The position numbers and the translations under genes were made by a program. Shown one piece after another: positions 18,854 through 27,686 of a stretch of 64,000 nucleotides of DNA. A model generated the notes under the pieces. That model worked only from the letters and a program-made list of their open reading frames with translations. It searched no databases and had not been told where the DNA came from. Within the stretch, counting starts at the first letter, position 1. Every line of letters starts with the position of its first letter. Source of the DNA: an uncultured Clostridia bacterium (GTDB taxonomy: Bacteria > Bacillota > Clostridia > Oscillospirales > Oscillospiraceae); contig CAMFAL010000002.1 of NCBI GenBank assembly GCA_945948185.1, positions 1 to 64,000 of the forward strand. Reading direction: 5' to 3'.

Positions 18854-20047
18854 TTACTGAGCGAAAACTGTCTCCAGCATTTTGAGATTCTCTTCCAGGG
18901 ATTTGCTCTCATCATAGGCCTCGGATTCCGTCACGAAACACAGGTCGCCCCGGAAGTCAGCGCCGCTGCCGCCGATGTGGAACTGGCTGCCCTCGGTGGT
19001 CAGCAGCAGGGTGCTGTCGTCCAGATATCCGTGGACCTCCTCCAGAAAAGCGGCGATGGCGGCGGGGTCAAAGGACTGGTGCATATCACTGTCAAACATC
19101 ATATCGAACTCCACTCCATTTGCTTTCAGCATCGCCTCTTTTCCTGTACTGTCCAGGGAAAACAGCTGATACGCATAGGCATAGTAACTCTGACCTACAG
19201 AGGGGGTATACCGCAGCAAATAGTCCTGCCCGTCCAGTTTCAGGGAAAAGACGGACACCCAGCCTGCGTGGTATAACCCCGCCTCCTGGTGCCATAGGGC
19301 AGTTCCGTCCTGCTTTTTGACCCGCAGCTCGTACCTCGCCGGAAAAGCAGGCGCATTTTCCGGTGTCAGCACCGTCACCAGCTCCACGGTTTCCGGCTCC
19401 CCGTCGTGGTCGAAGTCGTAGTTCCCCGGCAAAATCTCTGTAGTTTGCTCCATCGTGCTGCCGGTGGTCGCATTCTCCCCGGCATGCACCACGCAGCGGT
19501 AGGTGTGCTGTTCCTCCCCGTCTCCGCCCCGGCCCACGGTCAGCAGCAGGGTCTCGGCGTTCAGCCACGTTCCCCAGTTCTCCGTCAAAAAGGTGTACTC
19601 TGGGATGGGGCTGCCGTCCGGCAAAGTGAAGTCCCAACTGGTCCAGTAGGCCGTGGAGATGACCTTCACCGCCGTCCAGGTCCGTCCGCCGTAAGCCAAA
19701 GCCACCAGGTTATTTCCCGGAGACCAGGAAACGGACTGCCAGAGATACCCCTGGTCCTCCCATTTGACCTCCCCAGTCTCCCGGTACAGAATCTGTATCG
19801 CTTCCGGCACGACCACGCCGCTGGCATAGAGTTCACTCCTGCCTGCTGTCCGTGCCTCCAGCCTGCCGTTGGGAGAGACTGCCTCCCCCTCCAGCTGCGC
19901 CGTCGGCGTGTCGGCCAGCAGTTCCGCATAGGCCGCTTCCCCAGCCAGTGTGTCCGCCTGTTCTGTCAACCAGGGACGTGCCCCGCAGACCACCGCCGCT
20001 GTGGCTGCCAGCAGAGCAAACAACCCCAATATCTGCCGTTTCTGCAT
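18854..20047 (-). CDS. Secreted or membrane-anchored protein, paralog of 17598-18758
   Basis: N-terminal hydrophobic segment; SWSPGNNLVALAYGG, DFDHDGEPETVELVTVL, QDYLLRYTPSVGQSYYAYAYQLFSLD parallel the neighbouring lipoprotein. Confidence 0.8.
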   Translation of the reverse strand: MQKRQILGLFALLAATAAVVCGARPWLTEQADTLAGEAAYAELLADTPTAQLEGEAVSPNGRLEARTAGRSELYASGVVVPEAIQILYRETGEVKWEDQGYLWQSVSWSPGNNLVALAYGGRTWTAVKVISTAYWTSWDFTLPDGSPIPEYTFLTENWGTWLNAETLLLTVGRGGDGEEQHTYRCVVHAGENATTGSTMEQTTEILPGNYDFDHDGEPETVELVTVLTPENAPAFPARYELRVKKQDGTALWHQEAGLYHAGWVSVFSLKLDGQDYLLRYTPSVGQSYYAYAYQLFSLDSTGKEAMLKANGVEFDMMFDSDMHQSFDPAAIAAFLEEVHGYLDDSTLLLTTEGSQFHIGGSGADFRGDLCFVTESEAYDESKSLEENLKMLETVFAQ

Positions 20048-20107
20048 AAAAATACCACCCCGAGACTGTTATACATACAGTATACGGAGTGGTATTTTTT
20101 ATGTCAA
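20045..20107 (-). promoter_or_regulatory. Promoter embedded in a terminator-like hairpin at the gene start
   Basis: TTGACA-17-TATACT; hairpin AAAAAATACCACTCCG...CGGGGTGGTATTTTT-ATG. Confidence 0.75.
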
Positions 20108-20135
20108 CTACAATTCGGTTACAAAAACCGTGCCG

Positions 20136-21749
20136 TTAACCTGCGTTTTGCGCCCGGCGGAAGGCGATATAGTCCTCGTAGGTGCCCATCTTGTCGATGA
20201 GCTTGCCGTTCTCGAACTCCATGATGCGGTTGGCCACGGTCTGGACGAACTCATGGTCGTGGCTGGAGAACAGGACCACGCCCTTGAAGTCGATCAAGCC
20301 GTTGTTGACGGCGGTGATGGACTCCAGGTCCAGGTGGTTGGTGGGCTGGTCCAGCACCAGCACGTTGGAGCCGAACAGCATCATGCGGGACAGCATGCAC
20401 CGCACCTTCTCGCCGCCGGAGAGGACCTTGACGGGCTTGAACACGTCGTCACCGGAGAACAGCATCCGGCCCAGGAAGGCCCGCTTGAAGGACTCCGTCC
20501 CCTCCTCCGCGTTATCCGCCGTATACTGGGCCAGCCAGTCCAGCAGGTTCAGGTCGCAGTCGTTGAAGAAGGCGGAGTTGTCCAGGGGGAAGTAGCTGGT
20601 GGTGATGGTGGTGCCCCACTTGTAACTGCCCTCGTCCGGCTCCAGCTCGCCCATCAGGATCTTGAACAGGGTGGTCTTGGCAATCTCGTCCTCGCCCACG
20701 AAGGCCACCTTCTCGTCCCGGTTGATGCGGAAGCTGACGTTGTCCAGCACCTTGCGGCCGTCCACGGTCTTGGAGAGGTTCTCCACCGCCAGGATTTCCT
20801 TGCCGCACTCCCGGTCCATCTTGAAGCCCACGAAGGGATACCGCCGGGAGGAGGCGGGCATCTCCTCCACCGACAGCTTGTCCAGCAGCTTGCGGCGGGC
20901 GGTGGCCTGCTTGCTCTTGGACTTGTTGGCGGAGAAGCGCTGGATGAACAGCTGCAGTTCCTTGATCTTTTCCTCGTTCTTCCGGTTCTGGTCCCGGATC
21001 ATCCGCTGGACCATCTGGCTGGACTCGTACCAGAACTCGTAGTTGCCCACGTACATCTTGATCTGGCCGTAGTCCACGTCCACGATGTTGGTGCAGACGG
21101 TGTTCAGGAAGTGACGGTCGTGGCTGACCACCAGAGTGAGCGCCTCGCAGTCCATCAGGAAGTCCTCCAGCCACTCGATGGCCTGAATATCCAGATGGTT
21201 GGTGGGCTCGTCCAGCAGGATGATGTCCGGCTTGCCGAACAAGGCCTGGGCTAACAGGACCTTCACCTTTTCCTTGGCGGTGAGGCTGCTCATCTCGCTG
21301 TACAGGATGTCGTTGCTGAGACCCAGGCCCTGGAGCAGGCGGGAGGCGTCGCTCTCTGCCTCCCAGCCGTCCATCTCGGCGAACTCGGCCTCCAGCTCAG
21401 AGGCGTGGACGCCGTCCTCCTCAGTGAAGTCCTCCTTTTCGTAGAGGGCATCCTTCTCCTTCATGATATCGTAGAGCCGCTGGTTGCCCATGATGACGGT
21501 GTCCAGCACGGTGTAGGCATCGTACTGGAAGTGGTCCTGCTTCAGGATGGACATGCGCTGGTCCTTGGAGATGATGACCTTGCCGCTGGTGGGCTCCAGG
21601 TCTCCGGAGAGGATGCGGAGGAAGGTGGACTTACCGGCGCCGTTGGCGCCGATGATACCGTAGCAGTTGCCGGGGACGAACTTCAGGTCCACATGCTTGA
21701 ACAGGTTCTGGCCGCTGAAGTTCATGCTGACGTCATTGACTGTGATCAT
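20136..21749 (-). CDS. ABC-F family ATP-binding protein
   Basis: Two Walker A-containing ABC domains with LLDEPTNHLD and VLDQPTNHLD; no TM segments. Confidence 0.93.
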   Translation of the reverse strand: MITVNDVSMNFSGQNLFKHVDLKFVPGNCYGIIGANGAGKSTFLRILSGDLEPTSGKVIISKDQRMSILKQDHFQYDAYTVLDTVIMGNQRLYDIMKEKDALYEKEDFTEEDGVHASELEAEFAEMDGWEAESDASRLLQGLGLSNDILYSEMSSLTAKEKVKVLLAQALFGKPDIILLDEPTNHLDIQAIEWLEDFLMDCEALTLVVSHDRHFLNTVCTNIVDVDYGQIKMYVGNYEFWYESSQMVQRMIRDQNRKNEEKIKELQLFIQRFSANKSKSKQATARRKLLDKLSVEEMPASSRRYPFVGFKMDRECGKEILAVENLSKTVDGRKVLDNVSFRINRDEKVAFVGEDEIAKTTLFKILMGELEPDEGSYKWGTTITTSYFPLDNSAFFNDCDLNLLDWLAQYTADNAEEGTESFKRAFLGRMLFSGDDVFKPVKVLSGGEKVRCMLSRMMLFGSNVLVLDQPTNHLDLESITAVNNGLIDFKGVVLFSSHDHEFVQTVANRIMEFENGKLIDKMGTYEDYIAFRRAQNAG

Positions 21750-21951
21750 GGTTTTGGTTCCTTTACATATTTTAGTAAACGCAGAACAGGCGCGGGACTC
21801 GTCGCCGCAAACTACACGATATGCGCCCCGGCTGCTCGCCAGGGCGCACATTGTTCCGTTTCCGTCTCCTCTTCAAACCGCACCCATTTCATTGGGCTGC
21901 GGTTTGATTATTACGAGAGTTTTTGGCCGCGTCTGCATCATGCTGTTTTTA

Positions 21952-23175
21952 TTAGATATAAGCGCGGTGGAATACCTTCTTGCCCTTCTTGATGACCACG
22001 CCGTCGCCCTCGAAATCGCTCTGGTCGAAGGTCACGTCGATGGAGGCCACCTTCTGGTCATTGACGGCCACGCCGCCCTGCTGGATCAGCCGCCGGGCCT
22101 CGCCGTTGGAGGCGCACAGGCCGCAGGCCACCAGCAGATTGATGGCGCCGATCTTGCCGTTCTCGAACTTGTCGGCAGACAGCTGAGAGGAAGGCATGTG
22201 CTCCAGAGAGCCCTTGCCGGAGAACAGGCCCCGGGCGGTCTCTTGGGCCTTGGCAGCCTCCTCCTCGCCGTGGACCAGCTTGGTCAGCTCGTAGGCCAGA
22301 ATCTCCTTGGCGGTGTTCAGCTGGCTGCCCTCCCACTTGTCCATCTCGTCGATCTGCTCCAGAGGCAGGAAGGTCAGCATACGGATGCACTTGAGGACGT
22401 CGGCGTCCTCGATGTTCCGCCAGTACTGATAGAAGTCATAGGGAGAGGTCTTGTTGGGGTCCAGCCACACGGCTCCGGAGGCGGTCTTGCCCATCTTCTT
22501 GCCCTCGCTGGTCAGCAGCAGGGTGATGGTCATGGCGTGAGCGTCCTTGCCCAGCTTGCGGCGGATCAGCTCGGTGCCGCCCAGCATGTTGCTCCACTGG
22601 TCGTTGCCGCCGAACTGCATGTTGCAGCCGTAGTGCTGGAACAGGTAGTAGAAGTCGTAGGACTGCATGGGCATGTAGTTGAACTCCAGGAAGCTCAGAC
22701 CCTTCTCCATGCGCTGCTTGAAGCACTCGGCCCGCAGCATGTTGTTGACGGAGAAGCAGGCGCCGATATCCCGGATGAAGTCCACGTAGTTCAGGTTCAG
22801 TAGCCAGTCGGCGTTGTTGACCATCTGGGCCTTGCCCTCGCCGAAGTCGATGAAGCGGGACATCTGCTTCTTGAAGCAGTCGCAGTTGTGCTGGATGGTC
22901 TCCTTGGTCATCATGGAGCGCATGTCGCTGCGGCCGGAGGGGTCGCCGATCATAGCGGTGCCGCCGCCGATCAGGGCGATGGGCTTGTTGCCGGCCATCT
23001 GCAGCCGCTTCATCAGGCACAGGGCCATGAAGTGGCCCACGTGGAGGGAATCGGCGGTGGGGTCAAAGCCGATATAGAAGGTGGCCTTGCCGTTGTTCAC
23101 CAGCTCCCGGATCTCGTTCTCGTCGGTCACCTGGGCGATCAGACCACGGGCAACCAGTTCTTCGTAAATCTGCAT
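21952..23175 (-). CDS. tyrS: Tyrosyl-tRNA synthetase
   Basis: FYIGFDPTADSLHVGHFMALCLMKRLQMAGNKPIALIGGGTAMIGDPSG, GKKMGKT, C-terminal S4-like domain. Confidence 0.97.
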   Translation of the reverse strand: MQIYEELVARGLIAQVTDENEIRELVNNGKATFYIGFDPTADSLHVGHFMALCLMKRLQMAGNKPIALIGGGTAMIGDPSGRSDMRSMMTKETIQHNCDCFKKQMSRFIDFGEGKAQMVNNADWLLNLNYVDFIRDIGACFSVNNMLRAECFKQRMEKGLSFLEFNYMPMQSYDFYYLFQHYGCNMQFGGNDQWSNMLGGTELIRRKLGKDAHAMTITLLLTSEGKKMGKTASGAVWLDPNKTSPYDFYQYWRNIEDADVLKCIRMLTFLPLEQIDEMDKWEGSQLNTAKEILAYELTKLVHGEEEAAKAQETARGLFSGKGSLEHMPSSQLSADKFENGKIGAINLLVACGLCASNGEARRLIQQGGVAVNDQKVASIDVTFDQSDFEGDGVVIKKGKKVFHRAYI

Positions 23176-23208
23176 GATAGTCTCTCCTGTTCTGCAATAT
23201 TTAAGTAT

Positions 23209-23362
23209 TACCGAAACGGAATCAAAACTTCATGTGCCGGTACGCCGCAATTAAAGAAAGCTCATGTAGGCGCATGAAGTTTTGGTGCATCAATTCCGGT
23301 TGCCCCGAAGAGGCGAGGAATTGGCGCATTTTAATATTTTGCCATGCCCTGCATGGCAAAAT
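23209..23362. repeat. Structured repeat element, copy B
   Basis: Same H1-H2-H3 hairpin order as 12020-12183; shared cores TACCGAAA, CAAAACTTCATG, CATGAAGTTTT, TTCCGGTTGCCCCG, GGCGAGGAA. Confidence 0.85.
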
Positions 23363-23633
23363 TGAAGCCCCCGTCCCGGCAGGGACAGAGGGCGAAATGC
23401 TTTCGCGGTACCACCTCTGGTTCGCCGTTTCCTCGCGAAAACGGCCTCACGCCGTGCCAACACACGGCAGCGCGGTAACGGGCGCTCCCGGAGCACGCCT
23501 ACTGGGTTTCGGAAAAACCGTTGGGGTGCCGGCTCCGCGGTGTATTCGGCGGGCGTCCCTCTCCCCTTTCCACCGTCCAGGGGCTCTCTAGGCAGGGCGA
23601 TCCGCGTACTTCTCCGCATCAATGCCATATACG
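23363..23633 (-). ncRNA. T-box leader, tyrosine specifier
   Basis: Minus-strand AGAGGTGGTACCGCG T-box sequence followed by a terminator; specifier GAATACAC with TAC (Tyr); AGTA and AGAGAG..GGTGGAAAGGGGA stem I features; precedes tyrS. Confidence 0.9.
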
Positions 23634-23639
23634 TGTGGT

Positions 23640-23668
23640 ATTTTATCCGATTTGCGCAGGATTGTCAA
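23640..23668 (-). promoter_or_regulatory. Promoter of tyrS T-box leader
   Basis: TTGACA-17-TAAAAT on minus. Confidence 0.7.
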
Positions 23669-23739
23669 TGGAAAATGGCAAAAATGTTTCGAGACCTGGG
23701 AACAGAGTGTGCAGCCTCCTTTCCCCGGTCCGGGAAAAC

Positions 23740-25422
23740 TCAGATCAACTTCCGGTAGGCCTCAGCCGCGTCCAGCAACTCGCCGGCGCTCTCCAAGAGG
23801 GCCTCCGTCACCTGGCTGCCGCCGGTGATGCGGGCCAACTCCGCCTTGCGGGCCTCCCGGTCCAGCAGGACAACGTGTGTAAAGGTTCTCCCCTTTTCCT
23901 CCCCCTTTTCCACGGAGAAGTGGGTGTCCGCCATGGCCGCCAGCTGAGGAAGGTGCGTGACACACAGCACCTGCTTGCGGCGGCTGACCTGGGCCAGCTT
24001 CTCCGCCACCTTCTGGGCCGCCCGACCGCTGACGCCGGTGTCCACCTCGTCGAACACCAGGGTGCCGATGGACTCCTGCTCCGCCAGCACGTTTTTCAGG
24101 GCCAGCATGATGCGGGCCAGCTCGCCGCCGGAGGCGATCTTGGCGATGGGCCGCAGGTCCTCCCCCACGTTGGCGGACATCAGGAAGCGGATGGTGTCGC
24201 AGCCGTCGGCGGCGGGCTCTTTTTCCGCAAAGTCAATAGCGAACCGGATCTTCTTCATGTCCAGGTCCCGCAGCTCCCGCTGGATACGGTCCTCCAGGGC
24301 CTTGGCGGCCTCTTTTCGGACGCGGGTCAGCTCCGCTCCGGCGGTCCGCACCGCCGTCTCCGCCTTTTTCAGGTTCCGCTCCAGCAGGAGCAGGGTGTCG
24401 TCCGCCGTCTCCATGGCGCCCAGCTCCGCCCGGCACTTGTCCAGGTAGGCCAGCATCTCCTCCACGGTGGCGCCGTACTTCTTTTTCAGCCGGTACAGCT
24501 GGTCGGCACGGCTCTCCACCGCGTCCAGCTCCTCCGGGGAGAATTCGAATTCCGCCCGCTTGTCCCGGATGGTCTCCGCCAGGTCGTAGGCCTCGCTGCG
24601 CAGCTGCCCCAGGCGGGCGTACAGCTCCGCCAGGTCATCTCCCAAGGTGCGGATGGTGCCCATGGCCTCCTCCGCGTCTCGTAGCTGATTCACCGCTCCT
24701 GCGGAGGAATCGTCTCCGAACAGGCAGTACTCCGCCCCGGACAGAGCCGACATGAACTTCTCGCCGTTCCGCAGGATATTTCGGCGCTGCGTCAGCTCCT
24801 CTTCCTCCCCGGGCACCAGCTCCGCACGCTCCAGCTCGTCGATCTGGAACCGCAGGCTGTCCATGCGGCGTGCCTTTTCCGCCTCGTCCATCCGCAGGGC
24901 GCGGATCTGGGCTTTCAGATCCGCCATGGCCTCGTATTCCTTCCGGTAGGCCGCCAGCACGGACTCCGTCCGCCCGAAGCGGTCCAGATAGGCGCCGTGC
25001 TGCTCCTCGTCCAGCAGGGCCGTGCCATCATGCTGGCCGTGGATGTTCAGCAGTTCCGCGCCGATCTGCCGCAGCTGGGCCACGGTGATGGGGCGGCCGT
25101 TGGCCCGGCAGGCGTTTTTGCCGTCGCTGAAAATCTCCCGCTGCAAAAGGAGTGTCCCGTCCTCGTCCGGGGCCACGCCGTTTTCCGACAGCCCCGGCAG
25201 GTCTGCCGGAACGTGGGAAAACTCCGCGCTGACAAAGGCCTTGTCGGCCCCGGTGCGGATCAGTTCCCGGGAAGTCCTGCCGCCCAGCACGGCACCCATG
25301 GCGTCGATGACGATAGACTTGCCGGCGCCGGTCTCGCCGGTGAGGGCGTTGAACCCCGGGCGGAACCGGATGTCCGCCTCCTCGATGACGGCGATATTCT
25401 CAATATGAAGCAGTTCCAGCAT
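23740..25422 (-). CDS. recN: DNA repair protein RecN
   Basis: MLELLHIENIAVIEEADIRFRPGFNALTGETGAGKSIVIDAM...SGGELARIMLALK. Confidence 0.96.
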   Translation of the reverse strand: MLELLHIENIAVIEEADIRFRPGFNALTGETGAGKSIVIDAMGAVLGGRTSRELIRTGADKAFVSAEFSHVPADLPGLSENGVAPDEDGTLLLQREIFSDGKNACRANGRPITVAQLRQIGAELLNIHGQHDGTALLDEEQHGAYLDRFGRTESVLAAYRKEYEAMADLKAQIRALRMDEAEKARRMDSLRFQIDELERAELVPGEEEELTQRRNILRNGEKFMSALSGAEYCLFGDDSSAGAVNQLRDAEEAMGTIRTLGDDLAELYARLGQLRSEAYDLAETIRDKRAEFEFSPEELDAVESRADQLYRLKKKYGATVEEMLAYLDKCRAELGAMETADDTLLLLERNLKKAETAVRTAGAELTRVRKEAAKALEDRIQRELRDLDMKKIRFAIDFAEKEPAADGCDTIRFLMSANVGEDLRPIAKIASGGELARIMLALKNVLAEQESIGTLVFDEVDTGVSGRAAQKVAEKLAQVSRRKQVLCVTHLPQLAAMADTHFSVEKGEEKGRTFTHVVLLDREARKAELARITGGSQVTEALLESAGELLDAAEAYRKLI

Positions 25423-25541
25423 ACTCTGGCCCTCCCCTCCACAACTTGGGAACGTTCCTTTCGTCCCGGCGGAATTCACTTCTGCCGGGATACCTCTGCC
25501 CGCCGCAGCGTCTAAGGGGGACGTCAGTCCCCCTTAGAGGT

Positions 25542-25994
25542 TTACAGCATGGCCCGTATCTCCTCACAGAAGGCCGCCGCGGACTCCGCGTCCTGCATCA
25601 GCAGGAAGGCCGTATCGTCTCCCGCTAGGGAGCCCACCATGTAGGTGATATCCATATTGTCCAGGGCGGAACAGGCCGCGCTGGCCAGGCCCGGCATGGT
25701 CTTGAGCACCACGATGTTCTGGGCGCAGGCGATGCTGGTGATGCTCTCCCGGAAGATGGTCCGCAGCTTCTCCGCGAAGTTCAGCTTGGTCCGGTTGCCG
25801 GAGACGGCATACTTGTAGACGCCATGTCCCACCGGTTCCTTGATGAGGTGCATCTGCTTGATGTCCCGGGAGATAGTGGCCTGGGTGCTGCTGATGCCCC
25901 GCTCCTGAAGCTGGGTCAGCAGCTGCTCCTGGGTCTCGATATTTTCCTGGGAAATAATCTCCAGGATCATGGCTTGACGGTCATTTTTCATCAT
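25542..25994 (-). CDS. argR: Arginine repressor ArgR
   Basis: RQAMILEIISQENIETQEQLLTQLQERGISSTQATISRDIKQM. Confidence 0.94.
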   Translation of the reverse strand: MMKNDRQAMILEIISQENIETQEQLLTQLQERGISSTQATISRDIKQMHLIKEPVGHGVYKYAVSGNRTKLNFAEKLRTIFRESITSIACAQNIVVLKTMPGLASAACSALDNMDITYMVGSLAGDDTAFLLMQDAESAAAFCEEIRAML

Positions 25995-26865
25995 TCAGCC
26001 CTCCCGGCAGCATTTTTTGGGCAAAAATTTCACAGAAGCTCTTCTCCGTCAGACGGACCAGCTTCGTCACGTACTTGCTCCGCCGCACCAGCACCTTGTC
26101 GTCGGACCGCAGGCTGAAGGCCCGGCTCTCGTCCACGAACAGGTACACCGGTTTGCGGCCATTGCGCTCCAGCTCCACCGTCAGCACGTGCTCCGGGGAG
26201 AGGACATAGGAGGAAAAGCGCATGTTATGGGTACAGATGGGACAGACCACCATGGTCTGAGCCACCGGCTCCACCACGGGGCCGCCGGCAGACAGGGAGT
26301 AGGCCGTGGAGCCGGTGGGGGTGGAAACAATGACGCCGTCTCCGGCGATATCCGCCAGGTGGCGGCCGTCGGAGGAAATTTTCAGGTGGATGACGTGGGA
26401 AATGGGTCCCTCCCGGATCACCGCATCGTTGAGGCCCAGGTTGGTGTAGATCTGCTTGCCGTCCCGCATGACGGAGACATCCAGCATCATTCGATGCTCC
26501 ACGTTGAAGTCCCAGTCCTTCAGCTTCCGCAGAACCTCCAGCTCGCCCTTCTCCAGCTCCGCCACGAAGCCCAGGCCGCCCATGTTGATGCCCAGCACGG
26601 GGACCTTGTTCAGTGCCGCCAGCTTAGCCAGGTGCAGGATGGTGCCGTCACCGCCGAAGGTGATCATCAGGTCGGCGTCCTTCATCTCCTGGGGCAGGGG
26701 CTGCACATCATAGTCGGCGAACGCCCCCTCCTTCTGATCCCGGAAGGGGGAGCACACCACGGTCCGGAAGCCCAGCTCATGGAGGAGCTTCTCCGCGGTC
26801 CTGGTGGTCACCATGCCATGGTCCCGGTTGGGATTGGGGCACAGGATGATCTTTTTCGTGCTCAC
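25981..26865 (-). CDS. nadK: NAD kinase
   Basis: LMITFGGDGTILHLAK, VPVLGINMGGLGFVAE, VSTPTGSTAYSLSAGGP. Confidence 0.95.
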   Translation of the reverse strand: MSTKKIILCPNPNRDHGMVTTRTAEKLLHELGFRTVVCSPFRDQKEGAFADYDVQPLPQEMKDADLMITFGGDGTILHLAKLAALNKVPVLGINMGGLGFVAELEKGELEVLRKLKDWDFNVEHRMMLDVSVMRDGKQIYTNLGLNDAVIREGPISHVIHLKISSDGRHLADIAGDGVIVSTPTGSTAYSLSAGGPVVEPVAQTMVVCPICTHNMRFSSYVLSPEHVLTVELERNGRKPVYLFVDESRAFSLRSDDKVLVRRSKYVTKLVRLTEKSFCEIFAQKMLPGGLNDEK

Positions 26866-27686
26866 TGTCCGCTCCCCTCCCCGTGCTCCTTCAAAGTCTG
26901 GTGGGATTCTTCCACCAAAGCCTTCAAATCAAATTCCTTGGGCTGCCATTCGCCCTTTTCCAGATATCCCAGATACTCGATATTTCCCTCGGGTCCCCGG
27001 ATGGGAGAGTACGTCAGGCCAAGAACTGTAAAGCTGGATTCCTTTGCATGATCAAGGAAGTGTTCCAGCACCTCCAGATGCACCGCCGGGTCCCGGACCA
27101 CACCTTTTTTGCCCACCTTTTCCTTACCGGCCTCAAACTGGGGCTTCACCAGGCAGGCCACATGGCCGCCGTCCTTCAGGACGTTGTGGACCGCGGGTAA
27201 AATCAATTTCAGGGAAATAAAGCTCACGTCGATGGAGGCGAAGTCCAGCTCATCGGGGATCTGCGTGTGGTCCAGATACCGGGCATTGGTCCGCTCCATG
27301 CAGACCACCCGTGGGTCCTTCCGCAGCTTCCAGGCCAGCTGGCCGTAGCCCACATCCACGGCGTAGACCTTGGCGGCGCCGTTTTGCAGCATACAGTCCG
27401 TAAAGCCGCCGGTGGAGGCGCCGATGTCGCCGCAGACGGCGCCCTCCAGCTGCACCGGAAAGGTTGCCATGGCTTTTTCCAGCTTCAGGCCGCCCCTGCT
27501 CACATATTTCAGCACATTGCCGCGGACCTCGATCTCCGCGTCGTTGGGGACGGCGGTGCCTGGCTTGTCCACCCGTTGATCCTTCACAAAAACCAGTCCG
27601 CTCATGATGGTGGCCTGGGCCTTCTGCCGGCTCTCCAGGTAACCGCGCTCCACCAGCAACACGTCCAGCCGAGTTTTATTCGCCAT
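26862..27686 (-). CDS. tlyA: TlyA family rRNA methyltransferase
   Basis: S4 domain TRLDVLLVERGYLESRQKAQATIMSGLVFV and GDIGASTGGFTDCMLQNGAAKVYAVDVGYGQL. Confidence 0.93.
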   Translation of the reverse strand: MANKTRLDVLLVERGYLESRQKAQATIMSGLVFVKDQRVDKPGTAVPNDAEIEVRGNVLKYVSRGGLKLEKAMATFPVQLEGAVCGDIGASTGGFTDCMLQNGAAKVYAVDVGYGQLAWKLRKDPRVVCMERTNARYLDHTQIPDELDFASIDVSFISLKLILPAVHNVLKDGGHVACLVKPQFEAGKEKVGKKGVVRDPAVHLEVLEHFLDHAKESSFTVLGLTYSPIRGPEGNIEYLGYLEKGEWQPKEFDLKALVEESHQTLKEHGEGSGQ

